A stretch of DNA of 8,166 nt from an uncultured beta proteobacterium. GTDB lineage: Bacteria; Pseudomonadota; Gammaproteobacteria; Burkholderiales; Burkholderiaceae. The translations under genes and the position numbers were made by a program. A model generated the notes under the pieces. It saw only the letters and a program-made list of their open reading frames with translations, was not told the DNA's origin and made no database searches. Each line of letters starts with the position of its first letter. Position 1 is the first letter of the stretch. Below, in pieces: positions 1 through 7,500 of the stretch. The stretch covers positions 1 to 8,166 of the forward strand of contig CAIYZI010000067.1 of the NCBI GenBank assembly GCA_903930665.1. The letters run 5' to 3'.

Positions 1-2
1 CT

Positions 3-239
3 TTGGATTTGTTGATAAAAATCAATCCTGACCAAGCATTTGCCCAAAATGGGTACCGCAACCGTTATGGCCATCCTCACCCAGTCGTGACAGCGCGTTA
101 TAAAGATTTGGATGTGCCATTTCATCAAACGTCTCTTACGGGAGCGCAGATCTGGACATTTCAGACAGGGGCCCGCTCATCAACCCTGTTTTGGAGAAGA
201 GAGAATGCCCGTTTGTGGCATAGACCTCTTAAACGTTGA
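3..239 (+). CDS. comEC: ComEC/Rec2-type DNA internalization protein, C-terminal end (5' partial)
   Basis: The reading frame is open from the left edge to a TGA at 237-239, giving the last 78 residues of a longer protein. The recognisable part is GYRNRYGHPHPVVTARY (visible residues 17-33), followed by a short beta-rich tail with TGAQIWTF and the ending RRENARLWH. This wording fits the end of the metallo-beta-lactamase-like domain of proteobacterial ComEC/Rec2, where an N-R-[FY]-G-H-P-H motif precedes a variable Trp- and Arg-rich tail. ComEC is the inner-membrane channel that takes single-stranded DNA into the cytoplasm during natural transformation; full proteins are usually about 700-850 residues, so roughly 90% lies outside the window. 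The channel helices and the rest of the nuclease-like domain cannot be judged here. The assignment rests on memory of the family motif. The TTG at position 3 is only the first complete codon, not a start. Confidence 0.75.
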   Translation: MDLLIKINPDQAFAQNGYRNRYGHPHPVVTARYKDLDVPFHQTSLTGAQIWTFQTGARSSTLFWRRENARLWHRPLKR

Positions 240-241
240 GG

Positions 242-270
242 GCGACAATTGAACCTCTTATGTTTATAGT
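242..270 (+). promoter_or_regulatory. Possible sigma70 promoter for the glycine-zipper lipoprotein gene
   Basis: A -35-like GCGACA (242-247, four of six consensus bases) and a -10-like TATAGT (265-270, five of six) are separated by 17 bases. They lie just after the comEC stop and about 38 bases before the ATG at 309. Transcription would start near 277, leaving a leader of about 30 bases. The -35 match is modest, so read-through from comEC is an alternative. Confidence 0.4.
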
Positions 271-295
271 TATGGGTATGCAATAAGAGAATAAA

Positions 296-300
296 AAGGA
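296..300 (+). promoter_or_regulatory. Ribosome binding site choosing the ATG at 309
   Basis: AAGGA at 296-300 ends eight bases before ATG 309. It is too close to the in-frame TTG at 303 (two bases) to serve that codon, so the ATG at 309 is the preferred start. Confidence 0.7.
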
Positions 301-308
301 TATTGGCC

Positions 309-680
309 ATGAATAAGCTATTTTGGTTATGCACATTTGTTGCATTAGGATCCCTGGGTTGCGCTGGCGCAGATGTGCGTCCGATTGTCGACATGAAGGG
401 TGTGAATGAAGCGACTTATGAAAATGATTTAAAAGAGTGCCAAACTCTGGCCCAACAACAGTCGGGTATGGGCGAAACTGCTGCTAAAGGTGCTGGGGCA
501 GGTGCGGTTGTTGGCGGCCTCTTGGGATTGGTTACAGGAGGCAATAAATCTGGCATCGCCCAAGTCGCGGGTGCGGGTGCGGTCATTGGAGCTGCTGGTG
601 GCGCTTATAGCGGTAATCAGGCTCAAGAAGCTGTTGTAAAGAGATGTTTATCAGGGCGTGGGTATAAAGTTCTGAATTAA
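309..680 (+). CDS. Small glycine-zipper outer-envelope lipoprotein
   Basis: This encodes a 123-residue exported protein. Residues 1-17 form a short hydrophobic signal ending in SLGC, with Cys18 as the likely lipidated residue. The -3 position is Ser rather than Leu, so the lipobox is imperfect. Two Gly/Ala-rich hydrophobic segments (about 61-79 and 87-103) carry repeated GxxxG-type spacing, the signature of glycine-zipper domains such as those in 17-kDa-antigen-like and Omp-associated lipoproteins. Cys44 and Cys113 flank the two segments and could form a disulfide. The tail RCLSGRGYKVLN resembles the common C-terminal ending of this family. The precise role is unknown; glycine zippers usually mediate helix packing in membranes. 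The gene stands alone between comEC and a strong terminator, probably with its own promoter. An in-frame TTG at 303 would add two residues but lacks a suitably spaced binding site. Confidence 0.85.
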   Translation: MNKLFWLCTFVALGSLGCAGADVRPIVDMKGVNEATYENDLKECQTLAQQQSGMGETAAKGAGAGAVVGGLLGLVTGGNKSGIAQVAGAGAVIGAAGGAYSGNQAQEAVVKRCLSGRGYKVLN

Positions 681-699
681 GGTCGCTACATCAATGGAT

Positions 700-725
700 A
701 AAAGGCTTGTTGATCAAGCCTTTTT
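700..725 (+). terminator. Rho-independent terminator after the lipoprotein gene
   Basis: A perfect 10-bp stem, AAAAGGCTTG (700-709) pairing with CAAGCCTTTT (715-724), closes the five-base loop TTGAT. The T-run at 721-725 continues into a T-rich stretch. The structure begins 20 bases after the TAA at 678-680. The A-run on the left arm means it could also stop minus-strand transcripts, although no minus-strand gene is seen here. Confidence 0.9.
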
Positions 726-835
726 GTTCTTAAATATTAGGTTAACTCCATCAGCGAAAATGGATAAGCCTTAGTACACTCGGTACCACTGAATTAACGG
801 GTAAGTTAAGGGAATCCTCTTGGTTTACTTGCGGA

Positions 836-864
836 TTGAGATTGCAGATGTAATTTCTTATATT
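836..864 (+). promoter_or_regulatory. Sigma70-like promoter for the YeeE/YedE-hydrolase unit
   Basis: TTGAGA (836-841) and TATATT (859-864) each match five of six consensus bases and are separated by the ideal 17 bases. Start of transcription is predicted near 871, giving a leader of about 59 bases before the ATG at 930. The rest of the intergenic stretch from 726 to 835 shows no other clear signal to me. Confidence 0.6.
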
Positions 865-875
865 TCAGCATTTAG

Positions 876-899
876 AGATAGTTAGATTGCTAGCTATTT
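876..899 (+). other. Imperfect hairpin in the 5' leader of the YeeE/YedE gene
   Basis: ATAGTTAG (878-885) can pair with CTAGCTAT (890-897) around the loop ATTG with one G-U wobble; 877-898 (G-U) and 876-899 (A-U) extend it to about ten pairs. It would lie almost at the 5' end of the predicted transcript and about 30 bases before the start codon, with no T-run after it. It could be a stabilising 5' hairpin, an operator-like inverted repeat or chance in an AT-rich leader. Confidence 0.35.
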
Positions 900-929
900 A
901 TTTGCTTCATTATTTTCGGGATTTTTAGT

Positions 930-2051
930 ATGGAAGCGGTAGATGTTGCATCATTAAACAAGATGGTCTTAGTGACCACTTTTGGCATTACGTTCCTGCT
1001 TGGAGCTGTGATGCAAAAAACAAATTTTTGTACTATGGGTGCAGTGGTGGACTTATTAGTGTTATCTGACACTAATCGTATGAAGCAATGGTTCTTGGCA
1101 ATAGGCATTTCTATTATTGGGTTTACTCTGATGTCTTATTTTGGTGTGATTGATCCTAGTAAGAGTATCTACACTGGCAATAAATTTTTATTCCTATCGG
1201 ATTTTGTCGGCAGTACTTTGTTCGGCATAGGAATGGTATTGGCATCAGGTTGCGGCGGCAAAACGCTTGTCCGCATTGGTGGTGGAAATCTGAAGTCACT
1301 TATAGTCTTTTTGATACTGGGTTTAACTGCTTACATGACGATGCGTGGTTTCTTGGGCGTGATTCGCGTGAATACTTTAGATGCTATTTTTATTACTCTA
1401 AATACCCCCCAAGATTTACCGAGCATTCTCAGTGGCCCTTTAGGAATCGAAAAGCCAACTCTTCATTTGGTTTTGGGCTTGCTGATTGGCGGTATATTTA
1501 TTACTTATGCTCTGCTCAAAAAAACTTTCTGGACCGTTAAGAATATATTGGCGGGACTTAGTGTTGGCGCTGCAGTTACCGCGATCTGGTGGGTTTCTGG
1601 GCACTTAGCTTATTTATCGGAAGACCCAAATACTTTAGAAGAGGGGTTTTTATTTACTAACTCTGGCCGCATGGAATCTCTTTCATTTGTTGCCCCATTT
1701 GCCTATAGCTTAGATTGGTTAATGCTCTATAGCGATGTTTCTAAAGTGCTCACAGTAGGAATTGTGGCGGTATTTGGGATTATTTTTGGTTCGGCATTTA
1801 TCGCAATTACCGCCAAATCTTTTCGCTGGGAAAGCTTTGTAAGTCCTGAGGATACCGCCAACCATTTGATTGGCGGAGTTCTCATGGGATTTGGAGGCGT
1901 TACCGCTTTAGGATGCACCATTGGTCAAGGTATCAGCGGCATATCAACTTTAGCGCTCGGATCTTTTATCACTCTGCCTGGATTTATTTTTGGTGCTTTT
2001 TTAGGTTTGCGTTATCTACAGCTTCGCTTGGCTCCAAGCCCTTGTAATTAA
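930..2051 (+). CDS. YeeE/YedE-family sulfur-compound transporter (TsuA-like)
   Basis: This is a 373-residue polytopic inner-membrane protein with about nine hydrophobic segments (roughly residues 12-29, 51-72, 88-106, 121-145, 177-196, 203-226, 274-294, 311-329 and 346-365). It belongs to the Sulf_transp (YeeE/YedE) family. The three family cysteine motifs are present: NFCTMG with Cys34, ASGCGGKTL with Cys108, and ALGCTIGQG with Cys329. In the characterised thiosulfate importer TsuA/YeeE, conserved cysteines relay thiosulfate across the membrane. Thiosulfate is thus the best substrate guess, but some YedE-type members are linked to selenium metabolism. The two-repeat architecture is complete. 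No TusA/TsuB partner gene is visible beside it. The Shine-Dalgarno region before ATG 930 is weak (GGG at 918-920). The stop codon overlaps an ATG (TAATG) next to the downstream hydrolase gene, so the two are probably co-transcribed. Confidence 0.9.
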   Translation: MEAVDVASLNKMVLVTTFGITFLLGAVMQKTNFCTMGAVVDLLVLSDTNRMKQWFLAIGISIIGFTLMSYFGVIDPSKSIYTGNKFLFLSDFVGSTLFGIGMVLASGCGGKTLVRIGGGNLKSLIVFLILGLTAYMTMRGFLGVIRVNTLDAIFITLNTPQDLPSILSGPLGIEKPTLHLVLGLLIGGIFITYALLKKTFWTVKNILAGLSVGAAVTAIWWVSGHLAYLSEDPNTLEEGFLFTNSGRMESLSFVAPFAYSLDWLMLYSDVSKVLTVGIVAVFGIIFGSAFIAITAKSFRWESFVSPEDTANHLIGGVLMGFGGVTALGCTIGQGISGISTLALGSFITLPGFIFGAFLGLRYLQLRLAPSPCN

Positions 2052-2062
2052 TGATTATCACT

Positions 2063-2066
2063 AGGA
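2063..2066 (+). promoter_or_regulatory. Ribosome binding site choosing the ATG at 2075
   Basis: AGGA at 2063-2066 lies eight bases before ATG 2075. The alternative in-frame ATG at 2051 overlaps the transporter stop as TAATG but has no visible Shine-Dalgarno sequence. The downstream start also gives a more ordinary Tat signal peptide. Confidence 0.6.
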
Positions 2067-2074
2067 TCTTATTT

Positions 2075-2968
2075 ATGGATAAGCATCAAAAGCTTAAGAC
2101 AAGTTCTCAGGCATCATTAGGCGGCAGAAGGGATTTCATGAAAGCGACTATAGTGGGCGCTGCTGGAATTGGATTTGCACCTGCATCTGATCCGGTCATG
2201 GCTGCAGCAGTAAAAACAGATTTTGTGGGAATTGAGGCTGGCGAACGCATGATTCCCGTGGGCAACTTTCAGTTGCCTGCTTATGTATCTCGCCCAGAAA
2301 TTTCCCAAGGCCTGCTACCTATTATCGTCGTTGTGTGTGAGATTTTTGGAGTGCATGAATACATTGCTGATGTCACAAGACGTTTTGCGAAGTTGGGTTA
2401 TTTAGCGATTGCCCCTGAATTTTTTACGCGCGCTGGTGACCCAAGCGAGTATGGCACCATTGCTGAAATTTTTACCAATATCATCTCCAAAACTTCTGAT
2501 GAGCAAGTGCTTGGTGATTTGCAGGCTGCTTTAGTTTGGGCTGGGAAAAATGGTGGGGATTTGCAGCGTGTTGGTGTAACAGGCTTCTGTTGGGGTGGGC
2601 GAATCACTTGGCTCTCTGCCACCCTCCCTCAAGTGCGTGCTGGAGTAGCTTGGTATGGCCGCTTGGTTGGTGAGAAAACTGCAAGCAACCCCCTTAATCC
2701 AATAGATATAGCGGATGAACTAAAAGCTCCGGTTTTAGGTTTATATGGTGCAGCTGATGCCGGTATTTCCTTAGAAAGTATTGAGATGATGCGTGAGGCT
2801 TTACAGAAATCCGCGTCAAAAAATCCCGCTGCGAAAGCTTCAGAATTTATTATCTACCCGGATACTCCACACGCATTTCATGCTGACTACCGTGAATCCT
2901 ACCGCGAAGGTCCAGCCAAAGATGGATGGGGAAAGTGCTTAGCCTGGTTTAAGCAATACGGCGTCTGA
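2075..2968 (+). CDS. Tat-exported dienelactone hydrolase family protein
   Basis: This is a 297-residue alpha/beta hydrolase of the dienelactone hydrolase (DLH) family. Residues 1-45 form a twin-arginine signal: GRRDFMK with Arg18-Arg19, a weakly hydrophobic Ala/Gly/Ile stretch, and a likely cleavage site after the Ala run near 43-45. Periplasmic location is therefore expected, whereas many DLH proteins are cytosolic. The catalytic domain runs from about residue 50 to the end. Visible family residues are Glu89 in CEIFGVHEY, the nucleophile Cys172 in GFCWGG, Asp228 in YGAADAG and His266 in PHAFH, so the Cys-Asp-His triad is complete. The family cleaves enol-lactones and related esters; the real substrate cannot be deduced. 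The gene directly follows the YeeE/YedE transporter. Starting at the overlapping ATG at 2051 would add eight residues; 2075 is preferred for its AGGA site. Confidence 0.88.
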   Translation: MDKHQKLKTSSQASLGGRRDFMKATIVGAAGIGFAPASDPVMAAAVKTDFVGIEAGERMIPVGNFQLPAYVSRPEISQGLLPIIVVVCEIFGVHEYIADVTRRFAKLGYLAIAPEFFTRAGDPSEYGTIAEIFTNIISKTSDEQVLGDLQAALVWAGKNGGDLQRVGVTGFCWGGRITWLSATLPQVRAGVAWYGRLVGEKTASNPLNPIDIADELKAPVLGLYGAADAGISLESIEMMREALQKSASKNPAAKASEFIIYPDTPHAFHADYRESYREGPAKDGWGKCLAWFKQYGV

Positions 2969-2979
2969 GACTGCCGTAT
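2956..2979. terminator. Hairpin at the convergent junction, possible bidirectional terminator
   Basis: ATACGGCGTC (2956-2965) pairs with GAC plus GCCGTAT (2969-2979, one T bulged at 2972) around the loop TGA, giving a ten-pair stem. It spans the stop codon of the hydrolase gene and sits 16 bases beyond the stop of the converging channel gene. Neither side has a proper T-run, so it is not a canonical intrinsic terminator, but its place between converging genes suits transcript ending or 3'-end protection. Confidence 0.4.
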
Positions 2980-2994
2980 GTATGGCCCCCGGAA

Positions 2995-4506
2995 TTATTT
3001 ATCTGCAATTTGCTTGACATCCCAGCCTCCCCCTAAAGAGGTGATTAAGCCTACGTGCGCGGCAATCTGACGATTTAGTAAGGACATCAGGATACGCTCA
3101 TTGCTAAGTTCGGCAGCTTGTGAAGTTGCAACATCCAAATAAGTGATGATTCCGGATTTATATTGATTGGTACTGATGCGCACGGCATCTTGCGCATGTT
3201 TGACGGCACTTGCTTGAGACTTACTTTCGCTCTGTAGCATTCTTAAGGCTACCAAATTGTCTTCAACGTTCTGAAAGGCTGCAAGAACAGTTTGACGATA
3301 CAGTGCGACATTTTGATCGTATACAGCACCTGCTTGTTTATAGGCGCCTATACGAAGTCCACCATCAAATAACGGTTGCGCTAACGCTGGTCCAATTGAC
3401 CAATATCTCAAGGGCATACTCAATAGGTTCGGTAGATCCACGCCTTGATAGCCCCCCGCTGCAGAAATCGTGAGGGTCGGATAGAAGGCGGCAACAGCTA
3501 CGCCGATTTTGGCATTAGCCGCCGCCATTTGTCTCTCTGCTGCGGCTATATCAGGGCGACGCTCTAAAAGGGTGGAGGGAATGCCTACGGGGACATCAGG
3601 AAGCTCGGCTACCAATTTCGATACTGGACTGACAACCAAACCCGTCTTAGGATCAATGGATAACTCCTGCGCCTTTAGGGTAAATGTGGAAGGTGTTTGG
3701 CCTACTAGAACAGCTATTGCATGCTCCAGTTGTGCTCTAGAGAGACTCACATCAATGGCTAGGGCGACAGTAGATTCCAAAAGGGTGCTTGCTTGAGCAA
3801 CATCTAATTGAGTTACTATGCCAGCGTTATATTGGTTTTGAGTGATCTGCAATGACTTTTCATACGTCTTAATGGTGGTGTCATACATCTTGATTTGCAT
3901 ATCGGCAATACGAAGCTGAAAGTAAGTCTGCGCGAGTGTTGCTTGGGTAGAAAGCCTCAGGGCATCTAATTGCGCGGCGGTAGCCTGCGCATTAGCTCCG
4001 CTGGATTCTATATTTCGCCTTGCTTGACCCCAAATATCAGGAACCCAACTCGCTCCAAGATTGGCATTGGAAGTTTGCTCAACGCTAGAAAAGTTGCCGT
4101 TATTACCTCCATTCACGGTACCTCTGGTGCCGCTACCATTAGCCGTTAATGTTGGAAAGAGGGCTGCACGAGCTTGAGTTAGTAAAGCGGTTGCCTGGCG
4201 ATATTGAGCTTCAGCAGCAATGATGTTTTGATTGTCAATATCAACTTTATTTATGAGTTCGTTAAGCGTGGGGTCTTTATAAATTTCCCACCATTTAGCG
4301 CGCAATCCCTGTTCATTCGGTTCTGCAATTTTCCAGCCATCACCACTAGTATTGCCGTCAACTTCCTTATAGCTTGGCGCAGATTGGCTTTCTGGCTTTG
4401 TATAGTCAGGCCCCACCATACAGCCTGTTATTAAGATGAACAGGCTTAGCGATGCTATTAGTTTTTGCGTCATACCAAGGTTCAGTGGGGATTTCATATT
4501 ACTCAT
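2995..4506 (-). CDS. NodT-family RND efflux outer-membrane channel lipoprotein
   Basis: This encodes a 503-residue TolC-like outer-membrane factor that would provide the exit duct for the RND pump upstream. The signal peptide ends in the lipobox ITGC with Cys29, followed by MVGPDYTKPE, the typical N-terminus of mature NodT/OprM-type lipoproteins. Two outer-membrane efflux (OEP) repeats follow: the first over about residues 75-265 with the YNAGIVTQLDV hinge (226-236), the second over about 300-490 with LLERRPDIAAAERQM (313-327) and the parallel hinge YKSGIITYLDV (449-459). Length is normal and the ending LGGGW is family-typical. The chosen ATG overlaps the mdtC stop as ATGA, a standard coupling arrangement, with a GGAAA-like site eight bases upstream. 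In-frame ATGs at 4524 (inside mdtC), 4497 and 4473 are alternatives; only the length of the cytoplasmic signal-peptide end changes. It is last in the efflux operon and converges on the hydrolase gene. Confidence 0.93.
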   Translation of the reverse strand: MSNMKSPLNLGMTQKLIASLSLFILITGCMVGPDYTKPESQSAPSYKEVDGNTSGDGWKIAEPNEQGLRAKWWEIYKDPTLNELINKVDIDNQNIIAAEAQYRQATALLTQARAALFPTLTANGSGTRGTVNGGNNGNFSSVEQTSNANLGASWVPDIWGQARRNIESSGANAQATAAQLDALRLSTQATLAQTYFQLRIADMQIKMYDTTIKTYEKSLQITQNQYNAGIVTQLDVAQASTLLESTVALAIDVSLSRAQLEHAIAVLVGQTPSTFTLKAQELSIDPKTGLVVSPVSKLVAELPDVPVGIPSTLLERRPDIAAAERQMAAANAKIGVAVAAFYPTLTISAAGGYQGVDLPNLLSMPLRYWSIGPALAQPLFDGGLRIGAYKQAGAVYDQNVALYRQTVLAAFQNVEDNLVALRMLQSESKSQASAVKHAQDAVRISTNQYKSGIITYLDVATSQAAELSNERILMSLLNRQIAAHVGLITSLGGGWDVKQIADK

Positions 4507-7500
4507 TTCTTTTTCCAATTCCATGTACGCAAGCGTTCCATATAAAGATAGACTACAGGTGTTGTGTATAAGGTCAACAGTTGACTCATAATTAATCCGC
4601 CTACGATGGAGATGCCCAGAGGCCTGTGAAATTCAGCTCCATCGCCGGAGCCAATTGCAAGCGGAATGGCCCCCAAAATTGCTGCCATGGTCGTCATAAG
4701 AATCGGACGAAAACGCATTAAACAGGCTTTGTAAATAGCATCATGAGGTAATAAGCCCTCTGTTCTTTGTGCATGAATGGCAAAGTCAATCATCATGATC
4801 GCATTCTTCTTAACAATGCCAATGAGTAAGATGACACCGATTAAAGCGATGATGCTAAATTCGGTATTAAAGAGCATGAGCGCCAAGAGTGCGCCAACAC
4901 CTGCTGATGGTAGGGTGGACAAGATGGTGATGGGGTGAATCAGACTCTCATACAAAATTCCTAAAACAATATAAACCGTAATAAAGGCCGCCATTATTAG
5001 CCAAGGCTGACTTGAAAGCGAGTCTTGAAAAGCTTTTGCTGTACCTTGAAAACTGCCTCTAACCGATGTAGGTACGTTAAGTCGATCCATCATCGAAAAA
5101 ATAGCATCCGATGCTTGTCCTAAAGAAACATTTGCTGGTAGGTTGAAGGAAATGGTGTTGGAAGCAAATTGACTTTGATGATTAACTGATAGGGGGGTAT
5201 TGGTGGGGCCATAGTTTGCAAACGCGGCAAGAGGAATTTGTGCGGCCGCTTTTTTCCCGCTAGTATTGATAGTGGTAATGGGCACGGTAGCTGCGGTGAT
5301 GGATTGGGCTGCACCAACGGAGTATGAGTTTGGTGTGGGTGCTGAAGTGCTTACATAAATTTGCTTAAGTATTTCTGGGTTTTGCCAATACTGAGGGGCA
5401 ACTTCCATCACTACGTGATATTGATTGAGGGGGTTGAAGATAGTGGAAACCTGACGCTGACCAAAGGCATCATTGAGCGTTGTATCAATCAAGTTTGTTG
5501 TGAGACCCAATTTTGAAGCAGTATCGTGGTCAATATTGATGGTGGTTTGTAAGCCCTTGTCTTGCGAATCTGTATTGACATCTATAAGTTCAGGTAGATC
5601 AGTCATGGCAAAGCGTATTTTTGGAGCCCACTCCCTAAGGTCTTGAAGGTTATCTCCCAAAAGGGTGAACTGGTATGTAGCATTACTGCTGCGACCACCG
5701 ATTCGAATATCTTGTACGGGTTGCAAGAATAAAGTGGCACCTGCTACAGCATTGAGCTTTCGCCGCATTCTTCCAACAACTTCATCCATGTTGGCCTCTC
5801 TCAATGCCAGAGGCTTAAGGGAGATATATACACTACCAGTATTTGTTTGTCCTCCACCGGTAAATCCAACAACCTTATCGACGGCTGGGTCTTGCATGAC
5901 GATCTGCATAAATTGTGACATCTTCAATTGCATGGCTTGGAAGGAGATATCTTGGTCTGCTTGAATACTTCCAACAATTCGGCCTGTATCTTGTTGTGGA
6001 AAGAAACCTTTAGGAATAGCCCCATATAAGTAAATATTCAGTCCAATAACGGCAAAGAGAGTGGCCATCATCATGCGCTTATGTTGGAGCGCATACTCCA
6101 ATGAGCTTGCATATTTTTGATTCATTTTGAGAAAAAATATCTCAATGGATTCCATGAATCGACTGGGTTTTGTTGTCTTGTGTTGTTTGAGGAGATGCGC
6201 ACACAACATGGGAGTTGCTGTTAGAGAGATGACTAGCGAAACGGCGATTGCGACTGAGAGGGTAATGGCAAATTCTCTAAAAAGCCTGCCGACAATACCG
6301 CCCATTAATAAAATGGGAATAAATACGGCTATTAGAGAAATCGTGATCGAAAGAACGGTAAAACTTACTTCTCGAGATCCTTCAATTGCCGCCTGCATTG
6401 GAGACTGGCCATTCTCAATTCTGCGGGAGATAACCTCAAGAACTACGATTGCATCATCAACTACGAAACCTGTAGCAATCGTCAGTGCCATCAGGGATAA
6501 GTTATTCAGGGAGAAGTTACATAGCCACATAGCTGCAAAAGTCCCGACCAAGGAGATGGGAACGGCAATGCTGGGAATAATGGTTGCCCGAATATTTCCC
6601 AGGAATAAAAACACCACCATGACAACTAGGATGACCGAGAGAATGAGGGTTCGCTCTACTTCAGCAAGAGAAGCTCGAATGGTTGGCGTTCTATCAAGAG
6701 CTACCTGCATATCTACTGCTGCAGGTATAGAGGCTCTTAATTGAGGTAAGGTAGCTTTTACTCCATCTACGGTGGAGATGATATTGGCGCCTGGTTGGCG
6801 CCAAAGTACGATGAGGACGGCTGGTTTGCCATCTGCAATTCCTCCGTTGCGCAAATCCTCAACAGAGTCAATAACTTGGGCGAAATCACTAATGCGGATG
6901 GGCGCACCATTGTGATAGCCAACGATAATAGGTAGATAGTCTCTTGCCTTGTTTGCCGTATCGTTGGCCACAACTTGCCAAGCTCTTTGGCCGCTTTCAA
7001 TTGCCCCTTTCGGCCTGATCGTATTGGATGCAGCAATGGCGGTGCGGACATCTTCAAATCCGATTCCTCGGGCTGACATCATCGTGGGATTAATTTCCAC
7101 TCGGACTGCAGGTAAAGAGCTTCCACCGACAGTAACCTGGCCAACCCCGCCAACTTGAGAAAGTTTTTGCGCCAAGATGGTCGAGGCGGCATCGTATAAC
7201 TGCGCGCGCGTCATGGTTTCTGAGGTCAAACTCAGAATCATGATGGGAGCATCGGCGGGATTCACTTTGCGATAGGTGGGGTTGCTAGGCAGGCCTGTTG
7301 GCAAGAGTGCATGTGCAGCATTGATAGCAGCTTGTACATCATTAGCCGCGCCATCAATATTGCGACTGAGATCAAATTGCAGGGTTATTCGTGTAGATCC
7401 TAAGGAGCTAGAGGATGTCATCTCTGTAACGCCAGCAATGCGCCCTAAAGATCTTTCTAGTGGGGTAGCAACTGTTGCGGCCATGGTTTCTGGACTTGCA

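Noticed and set aside
161..394. Minus-strand open frame across the comEC end and lipoprotein start
   Set aside because: It crosses the end of one real gene, a promoter region and the start of another, with no recognisable protein features.
726..835. Possible small gene or RNA in the intergenic stretch before the YeeE/YedE promoter
   Set aside because: I found no convincing start with a ribosome site, no terminator of its own and no strong structure there.
5120..5317. Possible frameshift or second small protein in the low-complexity section of the pump gene
   Set aside because: The main reading frame is continuous with conserved pump sequence on both sides, so an in-frame insertion explains it and no disruption is needed.
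6127..6744. Long plus-strand open frame of 205 codons inside the pump gene
   Set aside because: It is antisense to a highly conserved part of the MdtC-like permease, has biased low-quality composition (many Thr, Met, Arg, Ile) and no recognisable domain; it is a shadow frame.
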